Source: Candidatus Pantoea bituminis (GTDB lineage: Bacteria > Pseudomonadota > Gammaproteobacteria > Enterobacterales > Enterobacteriaceae). Taken from it: DNA of 64,000 bases. This document shows positions 50,181 through 60,408 of the stretch, piece by piece; position 1 is the stretch's first letter; every line of letters begins with the position of its first letter. The notes under the pieces were generated by a model. That model saw nothing but the letters and a program-made list of their open reading frames with translations, was not told the DNA's origin and searched no databases. Made by a program: the position numbers and the translations under genes. The stretch is from contig NZ_JAGTWO010000004.1 of NCBI RefSeq assembly GCF_018842675.1, positions 2,046,001 to 2,110,000 of the forward strand, given 5' to 3'.

Positions 50181-50692
50181 TCAGATTACGCCGCAGGCAT
50201 AACGTGCCCCGCCGCCGCCCAAAGGCTTAGGATGGTCAGCATGATTGTCACCGCCTACATGTACCATCAATGCTTTACCTTTGACCTCGCTGAGCGATTT
50301 GATCCGCGGTGCCAGCACCGGATAATTGGCCATGCCTTTATCATCAACATAAACAGCCGGTAAATCGCCTAAATGGCCTTCACCGTATGGGCCGAGGTGT
50401 TTACCTGTGTTGGCGGGATCCAAATGCCCACCCGCTGCACCGGCCGCTACCGTTTTGCCTTCAGAAGGCCCCGGTTCACAGCTCCTTTAGCATGAACATG
50501 GAAACCATGAATACCGGGTGTTAATCCCTGTAATTTAGGGGTGAACTGTAAACCATACTGCGTTTCTTCGATTGTCACTGTACCAACCGTTTTACCGATG
50601 CCTTCAGCCGTAACCTGATGGAGGGTGACCTGCTCTGAAGCCGCTTGTGCTGCGCCACACGTTAATATTGCCAATAACGCTATCGTTTTCAT
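50181..50692 (-). CDS. sodC: Periplasmic Cu,Zn superoxide dismutase (frameshift in sequence)
   Basis: Secreted Cu/Zn-SOD of 170 residues after correction. A signal peptide ends in AAQA (about residue 18). Copper ligands are in IHGFHVHAKG and VHVGGDNHAD, zinc ligands in GGHLDPANTGKHLGPYGEGH, and the disulfide cysteines in GSCEPG and RYACGVI. The frame is lost near 50484-50489, where one base restores AKGSCEPGPSEGKT. This is the only break not in a run of four or more, though it lies at CC next to TTT. AGGAG precedes the start at 50692. It removes superoxide in the periplasm. Confidence 0.95.
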
Positions 50693-50774
50693 TGTTACTC
50701 CTTTTACATTCCAGGGTTCCATAAGCCTGGCCTTAGATGCGTTATCTTGCTCAAGTTTGACGCAATTTTACGCT

Positions 50775-51670
50775 TTAGGGCACGTCGTAACCCAGCGCCG
50801 CTTTACGAATGCGGAACCATTGCTGGCGATTCATCTTCAATTGCACAGCACCTGCAGCTTCGCTAACGCGTTGTGTTTTACCCGAACCAATGATGGGCAA
50901 TGGCTTGCTGGGCAGCATCATCACCCAGGCATACACCACCTGTTCCAGACTTGACGCACCTATCTCCTGCCGCACCGTTTCGAGTTCATCACGCAGCGGT
51001 TGATAATGTGGATCGCTGAATAAAAGTCCACCCCCAAACATGACCAGGCCATTGGGCGAATGCGATGTTGTTGGCATTGATCCAACGATCCATCCAGTAA
51101 CACACTTTGCTGAACCGGCGATATTTCTAATTGGTTTGTCACTAAAGAGAAAGGCAAGCGCGTTTGCAATAGCGTGAGCTGTGTAGGTGTAAAGTTGGAG
51201 ACGCCAAAATGCAGCACCTTACCGCTCTGATGCAGCGCAATGAACGCTTCAGCGACTTCATCTGCATCCATTAACGGATCGGGACGGTGAATCAATAACA
51301 GATCTAAATAATCGGTCGCTAAATGGCTGAGTGATTTTTCAGCGCTGCTCAGGATGTGGGATTTGTCAGTATTGTAGTGACCAATGTGGTGCTCTGGCTT
51401 AGCGCGCGTGGCGATACCGCATTTAGTGACGATCTGCATCTGTTTGCGTAATGCTGGCGCCAGTTTCATCGCTTCACCGAAGGCAGCCTCACAGCGATAT
51501 TCACCGTATATATCGGCGTGATCAACAGTGGTAATGCCTAACGCAAGATGGTGTTCTATAAAGGCCACCCGCTGCTGCGGCGTCATGTCCCATTCCATCA
51601 GGCGCCAATAGCCCATAATTAGCGGCGAAAAAGTGGGTCCGTGCGGTGCGATCAATTGCGGTTCTAACAT
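50775..51670 (-). CDS. ydhF: Aldo/keto reductase YdhF (frameshift in sequence)
   Basis: NADPH-dependent oxidoreductase of the aldo-keto reductase superfamily, 298 residues after correction, the E. coli length. The catalytic tetrad region is DHADIYGEYRCEAAFGEA, with KCGIA and LLLIHRPDPLMDADE following. The C-terminus is the cofactor-binding PLPIIGSGKTQRV and QQWFRIRKAALGYDVP, identical to E. coli. A run of five C (51031-51035) is one short; the corrected reading is MAWSCLGGGLLFSD. The start at 51670 has AGGA 8 nt upstream. Natural substrate unknown. Confidence 0.95.
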
Positions 51671-51735
51671 CGTGAACATCCTGTATTGAAAGGGCTGAAG
51701 GCGTGTAAGGGAGTATAACGGAAACGGGGAACGCG

Positions 51736-51975
51736 TCAGAACAATGAAGGTTGTTCAGGATCAAGCGGCTCGTCTATTTTCTTCTGGCGCAGCATGCGTA
51801 TACGGCGTTGCTGACATAAGCGCAATACTTCACGCTTTTGTCCATCGCTGAAGCGCATCCAGTTAAACCGCTCATCACGGCTGCGCAAACATCCCACACA
51901 AAAGCCGCGCGCATCCGTCTGACAAATGCCGCGACAAGGGCTGGGAACGGGAAAAAATTCAAGTTGCTCCGCCAC
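51736..51975 (-). CDS. ydhL: DUF1289 protein YdhL
   Basis: Small cysteine-containing protein of 79 residues. The DUF1289 signature is SPCRGICQTDARGFCVGCLR, four cysteines that probably bind a metal, followed by SRDERFNWMRFSDGQKREVL. The C-terminal EPEQPSLF-like end (DPEQPSLF) matches E. coli YdhL. It lies between ydhF and nemR as in E. coli. Function unknown; a role near the electrophile-response genes is only contextual. Confidence 0.95.
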   Translation of the reverse strand: MAEQLEFFPVPSPCRGICQTDARGFCVGCLRSRDERFNWMRFSDGQKREVLRLCQQRRIRMLRQKKIDEPLDPEQPSLF

Positions 51976-52117
51976 CGCATCTCCGAATAAAAAATATGAG
52001 GTCTAAAAAGAGCGTAGTGTTTTTAAGCAAGAAACCCCAATAAACGGGCGTAATTTGCGCTATTGCTCTCCCTACAAACTAAACAGTATGTGCCGAAAGC
52101 GCAATTTGGCATTGCAA

Positions 52118-52133
52118 TAGACCAACTGGTCTA
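52118..52133. promoter_or_regulatory. NemR operator
   Basis: TAGACCAACTGGTCTA is a near-perfect palindrome (TAGACC-n4-GGTCTA) 15 bp before the nemR start, matching the known NemR box. A second palindrome GACCGGTC (52811-52818) precedes nemA. Confidence 0.85.
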
Positions 52134-52147
52134 ATAGTCTGGCCGAC

Positions 52148-52744
52148 ATGAACATAACGCGACAACGCAACGATACCCGAGAACATTTGCTGGTTACAGG
52201 CGAGCAGCTTTGTCTGCAACGCGGTTTTACCGGCATGGGATTGAGCGAACTGCTGACGCTAGCAGAAGTACCGAAAGGCTCTTTCTATTATCACTTCCGA
52301 TCAAAGGAAGTGTTTGGTGTTGTCTTGCTGGAACGTTACTTTGCACGCTATTTGCAAGATGTTGAGTATCAGTTGCAGCAAGAAACCGGAAGTGCCCGAG
52401 AACGATTGCTTAACCATTTTCGTCGCGCAGAGCGTTTGTTTCGTGAAGAAGGTCATATTGTGGGTTGTTTAGGCGTTAAGCTTTCAGCCGAAGTGTGTGA
52501 TCTCTCTGAACCGATGCGAGAGGCTTTGCAACTCGGCGCCAGTAAAATCATTGCTGTTTATGCTCAAACTTTGCAGACCGCGCAGCAGCAGGAAGCGGTC
52601 AACTTGCCGCAACAGCCTGCGCAAATGGCCGAATTACTCTACCTTTTATGGTTGGGCGCAAGTTTACAAAGCAAGATTTCCCGTGAGGTGCAACCTATGC
52701 ATCTCGCACTCAGTACCATCGAACAGTGGCTAAATGCGCATTGA
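52148..52744 (+). CDS. nemR: TetR-family electrophile/bleach-sensing repressor NemR
   Basis: Repressor of 198 residues. The helix-turn-helix reads GLSELLTLAEVPKGSFYYHF, nearly identical to E. coli NemR. The redox cysteine region HIVGCLGVKLSAEVCDLSE keeps Cys107, equivalent to Cys106 of E. coli, and Cys117. Modification by N-ethylmaleimide, quinones, methylglyoxal or hypochlorite releases DNA and induces nemA and gloA. The operator lies just upstream, so it is autoregulated. The gene heads the nemRA-gloA unit. Confidence 0.97.
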   Translation: MNITRQRNDTREHLLVTGEQLCLQRGFTGMGLSELLTLAEVPKGSFYYHFRSKEVFGVVLLERYFARYLQDVEYQLQQETGSARERLLNHFRRAERLFREEGHIVGCLGVKLSAEVCDLSEPMREALQLGASKIIAVYAQTLQTAQQQEAVNLPQQPAQMAELLYLLWLGASLQSKISREVQPMHLALSTIEQWLNAH

Positions 52745-52836
52745 TTTTAAAATGGCACTTTTGAGATTTTAAAAAGACAATTTTGTTTTTTAAAATGCCA
52801 CTTAATAGATGACCGGTCTACTAATAAGGAGTTTAC

Positions 52837-53934
52837 ATGGCGAGTACCCAGCTGTTTCGTCCGCTAAAAGTCGGTGCAATCACCGTTCCAAACCGTGTTT
52901 TCATGGCGCCGCTGACCCGTTTGCGCAGCATTGAGCCAGGCGATATACCGACGCCACTGATGGGCGAATATTATCGTCAACGTGCCAGCGCAGGCTTGAT
53001 TATCACCGAAGCCACGCAGATCTCTTTCCAGGCTAAGGGCTATGCCGGCGCGCCGGGATTGCACACCCAGCCACAAATTGCGGCATGGAAAGAGATCAAT
53101 AACGGTATTCATGAAGCGGGCGGTCACAGTGCTGTACAACTTTGGCATACCGGACGTATTTCGCATCACAGCGTGCAGCCAGAAGGCAACGCACCGGTAG
53201 CGCCAGCGGCTATTCCTGCAGGTACGCGTACTTCACTTCGCGCTGCTGATGGCAGCGTTTATCGTGAAGATACCTCGACACCGCGCGAATTAAGCGTGGC
53301 GGAAATCCAGCAGATCGTAAAAGATTTTGGTCAATCGGCGTCAAACGCGCGTGAAGCCGATTTCGATTTGCTTGAGCTTCACTCAGCACACGGGTATCTG
53401 ATTCATCAGTTCCTTGCGCCAGGTTCAAACCCGCGTACCGATGAATATGGCGGCAGCATTGAGAAGCGTGGCCGTTTTGCGCTGGAAGTTGTTGATGCTG
53501 TGATTGCAAACTGGTCAGCCGATCGCATAGGTATTCGTGTTTCTCCCATTGGTAGCTTCCAGAATCTGGATAACGGTCCAGACGAAGAAGAAGCTGCACT
53601 GTGGTATATCGGTGAATTGGCGAAGCGTAACATTGCTTATCTGCATATGTCTGAGCCTGACTGGGCTGGCGGCACGCCGTACACCGACGCGTTCCGTGAG
53701 AAAGTGCGGAAGCTGTTCCCTGGCGTCATCATTGGTGCCGGTGCCTATACGGTAGAAAAAGCGGATGACCTGATTGCGCGTGGCCTGATTGATGCCGTGG
53801 CGTTTGGTCGCGATTATATCGCCAACCCCGATCTGGTCGAGCGCCTGCAGCAAGATGCGCCACTTAATCCTCAGCGCCCAGAAAGCTTCTACGGCGGCGG
53901 TGCTGAAGGCTACACCGATTATCCCACGCTGTAA
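52837..53934 (+). CDS. nemA: N-ethylmaleimide reductase / old yellow enzyme NemA
   Basis: FMN-dependent ene-reductase of 365 residues, the E. coli length. FMN and substrate residues are seen in [66 protein letters not shown] and the C-terminal [15 protein letters not shown]. It reduces N-ethylmaleimide, nitro compounds and quinones with NADPH. AAGGAG precedes ATG, and a NemR-type palindrome lies in the 92-bp gap after nemR. The same gap has two near-identical copies of TTAAAATGSCACTT flanking an AT-rich core. Confidence 0.98.
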   Translation: MASTQLFRPLKVGAITVPNRVFMAPLTRLRSIEPGDIPTPLMGEYYRQRASAGLIITEATQISFQAKGYAGAPGLHTQPQIAAWKEINNGIHEAGGHSAVQLWHTGRISHHSVQPEGNAPVAPAAIPAGTRTSLRAADGSVYREDTSTPRELSVAEIQQIVKDFGQSASNAREADFDLLELHSAHGYLIHQFLAPGSNPRTDEYGGSIEKRGRFALEVVDAVIANWSADRIGIRVSPIGSFQNLDNGPDEEEAALWYIGELAKRNIAYLHMSEPDWAGGTPYTDAFREKVRKLFPGVIIGAGAYTVEKADDLIARGLIDAVAFGRDYIANPDLVERLQQDAPLNPQRPESFYGGGAEGYTDYPTL

Positions 53935-54048
53935 GTGGCTGTGCTGTCGTAACGTTTTGTTGCGGCAGCGATTATTCTTTCACTCTGTTCGTCGCTATAC
54001 TTAGCGCTTGTGTCATCATTCGATGACGTTTTGATTAAAGAGGATGTT

Positions 54049-54456
54049 ATGCGTTTACTTCACACCATGCTTCGCGTTGGCGATCTGCAACGCTCCATTG
54101 ATTTTTATACTCGCGTGCTGGGTATGCGTTTACTGCGTCAGAGCGAAAATACCGAATATAAATATACGCTGGCGTTTGTAGGTTATACCGAAGAGAGCGA
54201 AGGTGCCGTGCTTGAATTGACCTACAACTGGGGCGTAGAGAGCTACGATCTGGGTAATGCTTATGGCCATATCGCGTTGGGCGTGGATGATGCCGCTGCA
54301 GCGTGCGATCGTATTCGCAACGACGGTGGAAAAGTCACCCGTGAAGCGGGCCCGGTCAAAGGCGGCTCTACGATCATCGCTTTTGTGGAAGACCCAGATG
54401 GCTATAAAATCGAGTTAATCGAGAATAAAGACGCCGGTAAAGGTCTTGGTCACTAA
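54049..54456 (+). CDS. gloA: Lactoylglutathione lyase (glyoxalase I)
   Basis: Metal-dependent isomerase of 135 residues that converts the methylglyoxal-glutathione adduct to lactoylglutathione. Metal ligands are His5 (MRLLHTML), Glu56 in AVLELTYN, His74 in YGHIALGV and Glu122 in KIELIE, as in the nickel-using E. coli enzyme. The start at 54049 is chosen by GAGG and alignment; the open frame extends upstream. It follows nemA by 114 bp, so it is probably part of the NemR-controlled transcript. Confidence 0.98.
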   Translation: MRLLHTMLRVGDLQRSIDFYTRVLGMRLLRQSENTEYKYTLAFVGYTEESEGAVLELTYNWGVESYDLGNAYGHIALGVDDAAAACDRIRNDGGKVTREAGPVKGGSTIIAFVEDPDGYKIELIENKDAGKGLGH

Positions 54457-54581
54457 ACAAGATTGTCTCAGCCTGCCCTTGTTGTCGGCAGGCTGATATT
54501 TCCCAGCCCTTTGTGGCCTGCTGCACCCAACGCTGTTTTTTGTCATAATGCGCGCTGCCCATTCCCTGCAATGAGATCCTG

Positions 54582-55250
54582 ATGTCTGAATCGAATTCCC
54601 CAAACGCGCTCAATCAACGCTTCCGCGGCTTCTTTCCGGTGGTTATCGATGTTGAAACCGCTGGCTTTAATGCGCAAACCGACGCGCTGTTAGAGATTGC
54701 CGCTACAACGCTGAAAATGGATGAAGATGGCTGGATTCACCTCGACCAGACGCTGCATTTTCACGTTGAGCCTTTTGAAGGCTCGCTGTTGCATCCCGAA
54801 GCGTTGGCTTTTACCGGCATCGACCCGCATAACCCGCTACGTGGCGCTGTCGATGAACATGACGCACTGCATGCCATTTTTAAAATGGTGCGCAAAGGGA
54901 TCAAGGATACCGGCTGTAACCGTGCCATTATGGTGGCGCACAATGCGACCTTTGATTTGAACTTTATGAACGCTGCTGCTGAACGGGCCAACCTCAAGCG
55001 TAATCCTTTTCATCCCTTTGCTACTTTTGATACCGCAGCCTTGAGCGGTTTAGTCTTGGGACAAACGGTTTTAGCGAAAGCGTGTAAAGCGGCAGGCATG
55101 GAGTTTGACAGCACACAGGCGCATTCTGCTCTTTATGATACTGAGCAAACTGCCACGCTGTTTTGTGAATTGGTTAATCGCTGGAAGCGGCTGGGTGGAT
55201 GGCCCTTACCCTTTGCAGAAGGCGATGCGGCTGAAAGCGCCTCAGAATAG
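54582..55250 (+). CDS. rnt: Ribonuclease T
   Basis: DEDD-family 3'-5' exoribonuclease of 222 residues that trims tRNA and other stable RNA 3' ends. Exo I is [15 protein letters not shown], Exo II is [16 protein letters not shown] and Exo III is [14 protein letters not shown], so all four acidic residues and the catalytic histidine are present. E. coli has 215 residues. In E. coli the large helicase gene lhr follows; here a terminator and grxD follow directly. Confidence 0.98.
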   Translation: MSESNSPNALNQRFRGFFPVVIDVETAGFNAQTDALLEIAATTLKMDEDGWIHLDQTLHFHVEPFEGSLLHPEALAFTGIDPHNPLRGAVDEHDALHAIFKMVRKGIKDTGCNRAIMVAHNATFDLNFMNAAAERANLKRNPFHPFATFDTAALSGLVLGQTVLAKACKAAGMEFDSTQAHSALYDTEQTATLFCELVNRWKRLGGWPLPFAEGDAAESASE

Positions 55251-55260
55251 ATAACGTAAA

Positions 55261-55285
55261 AAGGCCGACATTTGTCGGCCTTTTT
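55261..55285. terminator. Bidirectional terminator between rnt and grxD
   Basis: Ten-base-pair stem AAGGCCGACA / TGTCGGCCTT with a two-base loop and T runs on both sides. Confidence 0.93.
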
Positions 55286-55286
55286 C

Positions 55287-55619
55287 TTATTCCGCTTCTT
55301 TAAACTTCTCAGCGGTTTCTTTGATCAGCGATTGAAGTTCGCCACGCTGGAACATCTCAACGATAATGTCACAACCGCCGACCAGTTCGCCATCAATCCA
55401 CAACTGTGGGAAAGTTGGCCAGTTTGCGTATTTCGGCAGTTCAGCACGAATATCTGGATTCTGCAGAATATCCACGTAAGCGAAACGCTCACCACAGGCT
55501 GACAGCGCCTGAACCGCCTGAGCAGAGAAACCACAGCTTGGCAGTTTCGGCGAGCCTTTCATGAACAGCAGGATCGGGTTTTCTGCGATCTGGCGCTGAA
55601 TTTTTTCTACAGTACTCAT
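55287..55619 (-). CDS. grxD: Monothiol glutaredoxin 4
   Basis: Monothiol glutaredoxin of 110 residues that carries and transfers [2Fe-2S] clusters. The active site is CGFS (PKLPSCGFSAQAVQAL, Cys29-Ser32). The glutathione-binding elements are FMKGSPK, NWPTFPQLWI and GGCDIIVEM. E. coli GrxD has 115 residues. It is convergent with rnt and divergent from mepH, as in E. coli apart from the absence of lhr. Confidence 0.98.
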   Translation of the reverse strand: MSTVEKIQRQIAENPILLFMKGSPKLPSCGFSAQAVQALSACGERFAYVDILQNPDIRAELPKYANWPTFPQLWIDGELVGGCDIIVEMFQRGELQSLIKETAEKFKEAE

Positions 55620-55983
55620 AATTGCCTTCCTTAATTCGTCACTTCGTGTTTGTTTATTGTAGCGACTTCGCCCTCGGACTGAAAATGAGAATTTACTTTC
55701 GGAAGGTCAAACCGCCATGTTTGTTAAGTCGCTGTATAAGAAATAACACTCTCATATCATTAATGCGCATTAATGTATTAATAATTAGCAATAATTTCGC
55801 TGATATAAGGTGCTGAAATTGCTCATTTTCGCTCCAATTTCAATCAGCTAACAGATTAATAGAAAAAGGACTTACTTTTTTAAAAACATCTGGACTAGAA
55901 TGGCCTCGGCACTGATCCTGGATCAGATTTTTCCAACCCTGTTATGGCCGTTTTTAACCTGACAGCTCAACTGTAACCGGACT
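55620..55983 (+). other. 364-bp intergenic region between grxD and mepH
   Basis: No gene seen. Two perfect palindromes occur: ATTAATGCGCATTAAT (16 bp, 55759-55774) and CTGATCCTGGATCAG (7-1-7, 55912-55926), the latter 57 bp before the mepH start. Either could be an operator; neither matches a box I can name. Confidence 0.5.
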
Positions 55984-56759
55984 ATGCGTCTAATCATTAC
56001 GCTTTTCATACTGGCTTTTGCCCAGCTGTTCTTTAACGTCGCATCTGCTTCACCGCATGCGCCGGTTAAGGCCAGCCAGCATAAAGTAGAGAAAAAAGTG
56101 CACGCGAAGATGAGCGGCGTAAACGACGCCCGGTAAAAACCGCAGTTAAGAAATCCCGTCTGACTTCCGTTCAAAAACTTAAACTCAAAAAACAGAAGAA
56201 AGTCGAGTTAGTTGCACATAATACCTCCGCTAAAAAAATTACGCTTAAATCCTCAAGTAAACATTACGGTCGCCAGCGTTCATCGAAAGTTATCGCAGCC
56301 GAAACCAATGAGCTCGGTACGATTAAGATGAGTAAGGCCCATCGTCAGCGTTATCAAAAAGCGCGCGAGACAGCGATGGCAAAACTCATGGGTCAGTTGG
56401 GCAAACCTTATCAGTGGGGCGGTACTTCTCCACATACCGGGTTCGATTGCAGCGGTCTTGTATGGTATGCCTACAAAGATTTGTTGAAGTTTAAAATCCC
56501 ACGTACCGCCAATGAGATGTATCACCTGCGTGATGCTGCGCCGATCAAGCGAGAATTGCTTGAGAAAGGTGATTTAGTATTCTTTCGCATCAATGGACGC
56601 GGCACCGCCGATCACGTTGGCGTTTATTTAGGCGATGGGAAGTTTATTCAATCGCCGCGCACCGGCAAAGATATTCAGATCAGCGCATTAGGCGAAGATT
56701 ACTGGCAGCGCCATTATATTGGTGCCCGACGAATGATGACGCCGAAAACCATACGATAG
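55984..56759 (+). CDS. mepH: Murein DD-endopeptidase MepH (frameshift in sequence)
   Basis: NlpC/P60 cysteine peptidase of 258 residues after correction that cuts D-Ala-mDAP cross-links during wall growth. A signal peptide (MRLIITLFILAFAQLFFNVA) ends before a strongly basic linker of about 100 residues (KLKLKKQKK), then the catalytic domain with Cys in TGFDCSGLVWYAYKDLL, His in GTADHVGVYLGDG and the HYIGARR end. The A run at 56092-56097 is one short; the first 50 codons are otherwise cut off. The start is at 55984 with a weak ribosome site. Position matches E. coli ydhO. Confidence 0.93.
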
Positions 56760-56777
56760 AATCATTGAGCATAAAAA

Positions 56778-56800
56778 AGCCGGTTAAACCGGCTTTTTTT
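56778..56800. terminator. Bidirectional terminator between mepH and cydH
   Basis: Stem AGCCGGTT / AACCGGCT with a one-base loop (effectively 6-7 bp with a short loop), T run on the plus strand, A run on the other. Confidence 0.9.
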
Positions 56801-56801
56801 A

Positions 56802-56891
56802 TTAATGCAAAATAGCGGTAAAGCTAAAAGCGACGATCATTAATAATGCCCCGCCAGTGGTCATCAATGCCATTTTCATCTCGGTACTCAT
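56802..56891 (-). CDS. cydH: Cytochrome bd-I accessory subunit CydH (YnhF)
   Basis: A 29-residue single-helix peptide, MSTEMKMALMTTGGALLMIV then AFSFTAILH, equal in length and pattern to E. coli CydH/YnhF (it begins MSTDLKF and ends AALH). It is the small subunit found in cytochrome bd-I oxidase structures, where it blocks an oxygen channel near heme b595. AAGGAGAG lies 6 nt before the ATG at 56891; a second ATG is at 56894. It sits next to purR as in E. coli, on the minus strand. Too short for routine gene finding. Confidence 0.9.
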   Translation of the reverse strand: MSTEMKMALMTTGGALLMIVAFSFTAILH

Positions 56892-57109
56892 CATCTCTCC
56901 TTGGCCTCACAGTTTGTGTGGATAAAGCATTTTCCCATAAGGCCCAGTAAAAATCTCGTTTTATCCGTTCAGCCTTGTTAGAATCCCGCCTTTGTTGCGC
57001 AACGCGCGCAACGTCGGTTCCGTTCGCTGTCTTCCTTTGGCTTTTTTTCCGCACAGACGCCATATTACCGGCAAAAAAGCAGTATATTTGCGGGCAAAAC
57101 CCTACGTTG

Positions 57110-57125
57110 ACGCAAACGTTTAACA
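57110..57125. promoter_or_regulatory. PurR operator in front of purR
   Basis: ACGCAAACGTTTAACA matches the first 12 bases of the PurR consensus ACGCAAACGTTTGCGT, 46 bp before the purR start. PurR autoregulation is known in E. coli. Confidence 0.75.
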
Positions 57126-57170
57126 TCATGCTTATCAACTAGTTAAGATAAGCTCGGGAGTCTCTTTTTC

Positions 57171-58196
57171 ATGGCAACAATCAAAGATGTGGCGAAACGC
57201 GCGGGAGTTTCTACAACGACCGTCTCTCACGTCATTAATAAAACGCGTTTCGTGGCAGAGGAAACGCGTAATGCGGTCTGGCAAGCCATTCAGGAGCTGC
57301 ATTATTCGCCGAGCGCAGTGGCGCGAAGCCTGAAGGTAAATCACACCAAAACGCTGGGATTGCTCGCCACCTCCAGCGAAGCGCCCTACTTTGCTGAAAT
57401 CATTGAGGCTGTGGAAAATCACTGTTTTGACAAAGGCTACACCCTGATTTTAGGTAATGCGCATAACGATTTGCAAAAACAGCGCGCTTACCTGTCCATG
57501 ATGGCGCAGAAACGCGTTGATGGCTTATTGGTGATGTGCTCCGAATATCCAGACGATCTGCTGAAGATGCTGGAAGAAAATCGCAATATTCCCATGGTGG
57601 TCATGGATTGGGGTGAATCGCGTGGCGATTTTACCGACACTGTGCTCGATAACGCCTTCCACGGCGGTTATCTTGCCGGGCGCTATTTAATCGAACGTGG
57701 ACACCGCGACATTGGCGCAATTCCGGGCCAAATGGAACGCAACACGGGTGGCGGACGTCACGCAGGTTTCCTGAAGGCCATGGAAGAAGCCAATATCCAG
57801 CCTCGCGCAGAGTGGATCGTACAAGGTGACTTCGAGCCTGAGTCAGGTTATCAGGCGATGCAGCAAATCCTCTCGCAGAAACAAAGACCGACTGCCGTTT
57901 TTTGTGGTGGTGACATCATGGCGATGGGTGCCATTTGTGCCGCAGATGAAATGGGATTACGCGTCCCACAAGATATTTCCGTGATCGGTTATGACAACGT
58001 GCGCAACGCACGCTATTTCGCACCCGCATTAACTACCGTGCATCAGCCAAAAGCGGAGTTGGGGGAAAAAGCGTTGGATATGTTGTTGGATCGTATTACC
58101 AGTAAACGCGAAGAGTCTCAGACCATTGAGGTTCATCCCACACTGATTGAGCGTCGCTCAGTCGGTTATGGCCCTTTCCGCGATTACCGCCGTTAA
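57171..58196 (+). CDS. purR: Purine repressor PurR
   Basis: LacI-family repressor of 341 residues (E. coli 341). The headpiece is [20 protein letters not shown] and the hinge helix [15 protein letters not shown], both nearly identical to E. coli. The effector-binding domain includes [19 protein letters not shown] and [17 protein letters not shown]. With hypoxanthine or guanine it represses purine synthesis genes and itself. It overlaps punR on the opposite strand by 4 bp. Confidence 0.98.
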   Translation: MATIKDVAKRAGVSTTTVSHVINKTRFVAEETRNAVWQAIQELHYSPSAVARSLKVNHTKTLGLLATSSEAPYFAEIIEAVENHCFDKGYTLILGNAHNDLQKQRAYLSMMAQKRVDGLLVMCSEYPDDLLKMLEENRNIPMVVMDWGESRGDFTDTVLDNAFHGGYLAGRYLIERGHRDIGAIPGQMERNTGGGRHAGFLKAMEEANIQPRAEWIVQGDFEPESGYQAMQQILSQKQRPTAVFCGGDIMAMGAICAADEMGLRVPQDISVIGYDNVRNARYFAPALTTVHQPKAELGEKALDMLLDRITSKREESQTIEVHPTLIERRSVGYGPFRDYRR

Positions 58197-59098
58197 TCCT
58201 CACTTAACCATTCCTGATTAAGTGTTTGCGCATCACCTAGATAGCTGAGCAACCAACCCAGCGCCGGTGATGCGCGATCTTCCGCCCAGCTTACGCAGCA
58301 AGGACTTTCTGGAAAACTTTCCGGTAACGTGAGCTCAACCAGTTCACCTGAATCGAGTAACGGGCGAGCCAGATGCCCCGGCACCATGGCAACGCATAAC
58401 CCCGCCAAAACACAATCCAACCCTGTTTGCCATTCCGGCACGACCAAACGTCGCTGATTGTCCAGCGTCCAGGTCATACGACGCGGCAGCGCCCGTGATG
58501 TATCTTCTAATACCAACGACGGCCAACTGCGCAAAGTGTCATCATCTAATGCCTCTGCCTGTGTTAAAGGATGCTCACGCATCACTACGCAGCGCCAGTT
58601 GAGCGCGCCCATATCTTTAAAGGCGAAGCGTCCGCCCACAGGAATAGCCTGGGTTGCCCCAATCGCGACGTCAACTCGCCCGTCTGCTAAGGCATCCCAC
58701 ACACCATTAAACACTTCGTAACTGATGATTAATTCCATGTCGGGAAAATGACGATAAAAGTCTTTCACTAACTGCCGCGTTCGTTCTGGTTTAACAATGC
58801 AGTCTACCGCGATGCTTAACTGCCCGCGCCAGCCATTTGCCAGTTGTTGACACTGACGTCGGGTTGCCAGCATTTTTTTGATAACAGTGCGTCCTTCGCG
58901 GACAAAATGTTCGCCTGCGGGGGTTAAAACCACTTCGCGATGATGACGTTCAAATAGCGGAACCGCCAACCAGGTTTCAAGCTGCCGTACCGTATAGCTG
59001 ATGGCAGAAGGAACGCGGTGTAGTTCCTGTGCGGCTGCGCTAAAACTTCCACCGCGCGCTACCGCATCCACAACTTCTAATGCATATTCTGACCACAT
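58193..59098 (-). CDS. punR: LysR-type purine-nucleoside regulator PunR
   Basis: LysR regulator of 301 residues orthologous to E. coli YdhB. The helix-turn-helix is [20 protein letters not shown] with [16 protein letters not shown]. The effector domain begins near residue 92 with [20 protein letters not shown]. In E. coli PunR activates punC in response to adenosine/inosine. Here too it is divergent from punC with a 107-bp gap. Convergent overlap with purR is 4 bp. Confidence 0.96.
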   Translation of the reverse strand: MWSEYALEVVDAVARGGSFSAAAQELHRVPSAISYTVRQLETWLAVPLFERHHREVVLTPAGEHFVREGRTVIKKMLATRRQCQQLANGWRGQLSIAVDCIVKPERTRQLVKDFYRHFPDMELIISYEVFNGVWDALADGRVDVAIGATQAIPVGGRFAFKDMGALNWRCVVMREHPLTQAEALDDDTLRSWPSLVLEDTSRALPRRMTWTLDNQRRLVVPEWQTGLDCVLAGLCVAMVPGHLARPLLDSGELVELTLPESFPESPCCVSWAEDRASPALGWLLSYLGDAQTLNQEWLSED

Positions 59099-59205
59099 AA
59101 TCTGCCTTCAAAATTTTTAACAGCCAGTGGCAAATATTAACGTTTCACAGGTTTAAACGCACCTTTTACACTCTGCCGCGTTCATTCTGCAAAAATGAGA
59201 AAAAG

Positions 59206-60408
59206 ATGTTATCGAATAAGAGCTTTATCCCTTACCTTGCGCTGCTCAGTATGCTGGGCTTTTTAGCAACAGACATGTATTTACCTGCGTTCGGCGCCAT
59301 GCAACAAACGTTTAATACGTCACCGGGTATCATCAGTGCCAGCATGAGCTTGTTCCTTGCGGGATTCGCCTGCGCGCAGCTTTTCTGGGGACCGCTGTCT
59401 GATCGCATTGGGCGCAAGCCCGTTTTACTCGCAGGCCTGACGCTGTTTGCCTTGGGCTGTGCAGGCATGTTGTGGGTGACTGACACTATTTTGATGCTGG
59501 TGCTGCGCTTTATTCAGGCGGTAGGTGTTTGTGCCGCAGCGGTGAGTTGGCAGGCTTTAGTGGTTGATCGCTATCCGCAGGCGCGCGCGAATAAGGTATT
59601 CGCGACGATTATGCCTTTGGTGGCACTTTCACCTGCACTTGCGCCGCTGCTGGGCGCATGGCTTATCGGTCATTTTCATTGGCGTTCAATTTTTTTGGTT
59701 TTAACACTCACAGCAGTTGCACTGATTGCCGTGACGTTGCGTTTACCCTCCACACGTAAAGTCTCCAATAACGATCAGCAAAAGCCCGGTTTTATCACCC
59801 TGCTTCGCTCTTCGGTTTATCGCGGAAACGTCATAATTTACGCTGCCTGCTCGGCCAGCTTTTTTGCCTGGTTAACCGGTTCGCCCTTTATTTTGGCAGA
59901 CATCGGATTAACGCCTGCCGATATTGGCTTGAGCTATGTGCCGCAAACCATCGCCTTTTTGATCGGTGGCTTTGGTTGTCGCACCCTGCTCAATCGCTTT
60001 AACGGTGCGCAGCTATTGCCGTGGATGTTAGTCATTTACAGCGTGAGCATTCTGGTGCTGTTTGCTGTTGCACTGGCAGGTGTCAATAACCTGACGGCGC
60101 TGCTACTGCCGTTCTGCGGCATGGCGTTAGCTAACGGTGCAATTTATCCCATTGTCGTTTCCAGCGCCCTACAACCTTTTCCTCATGCAACGGGCAAAGC
60201 GGCAGCGCTGCAAAACTGTTTGCAATTAGGATTATGTTTCGCCGCCAGCCTTGCCGTTTCTGCGGGTTTGCAACATGCCTTACATACCACCACAATGATT
60301 ATGGCACTGACGATCTTGCTTGCCCTGCTGGGATACCGCATCCAACGCCAGGTCAGCGCACAAACTGATGTTGCCTCGTCAAAATCCGTTTGCCAGGATA
60401 ATCACTGA
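59206..60408 (+). CDS. punC: Purine nucleoside MFS transporter PunC
   Basis: Major facilitator of 400 residues, orthologue of E. coli YdhC. It has 12 helices, with [20 protein letters not shown] in helix 1 and the signature loop [20 protein letters not shown] after helix 2, typical of the Bcr/CflA subgroup. In E. coli it is reported to import adenosine and other purine nucleosides under PunR control. Divergent from punR. The protein is intact. Confidence 0.95.
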   Translation: MLSNKSFIPYLALLSMLGFLATDMYLPAFGAMQQTFNTSPGIISASMSLFLAGFACAQLFWGPLSDRIGRKPVLLAGLTLFALGCAGMLWVTDTILMLVLRFIQAVGVCAAAVSWQALVVDRYPQARANKVFATIMPLVALSPALAPLLGAWLIGHFHWRSIFLVLTLTAVALIAVTLRLPSTRKVSNNDQQKPGFITLLRSSVYRGNVIIYAACSASFFAWLTGSPFILADIGLTPADIGLSYVPQTIAFLIGGFGCRTLLNRFNGAQLLPWMLVIYSVSILVLFAVALAGVNNLTALLLPFCGMALANGAIYPIVVSSALQPFPHATGKAAALQNCLQLGLCFAASLAVSAGLQHALHTTTMIMALTILLALLGYRIQRQVSAQTDVASSKSVCQDNH

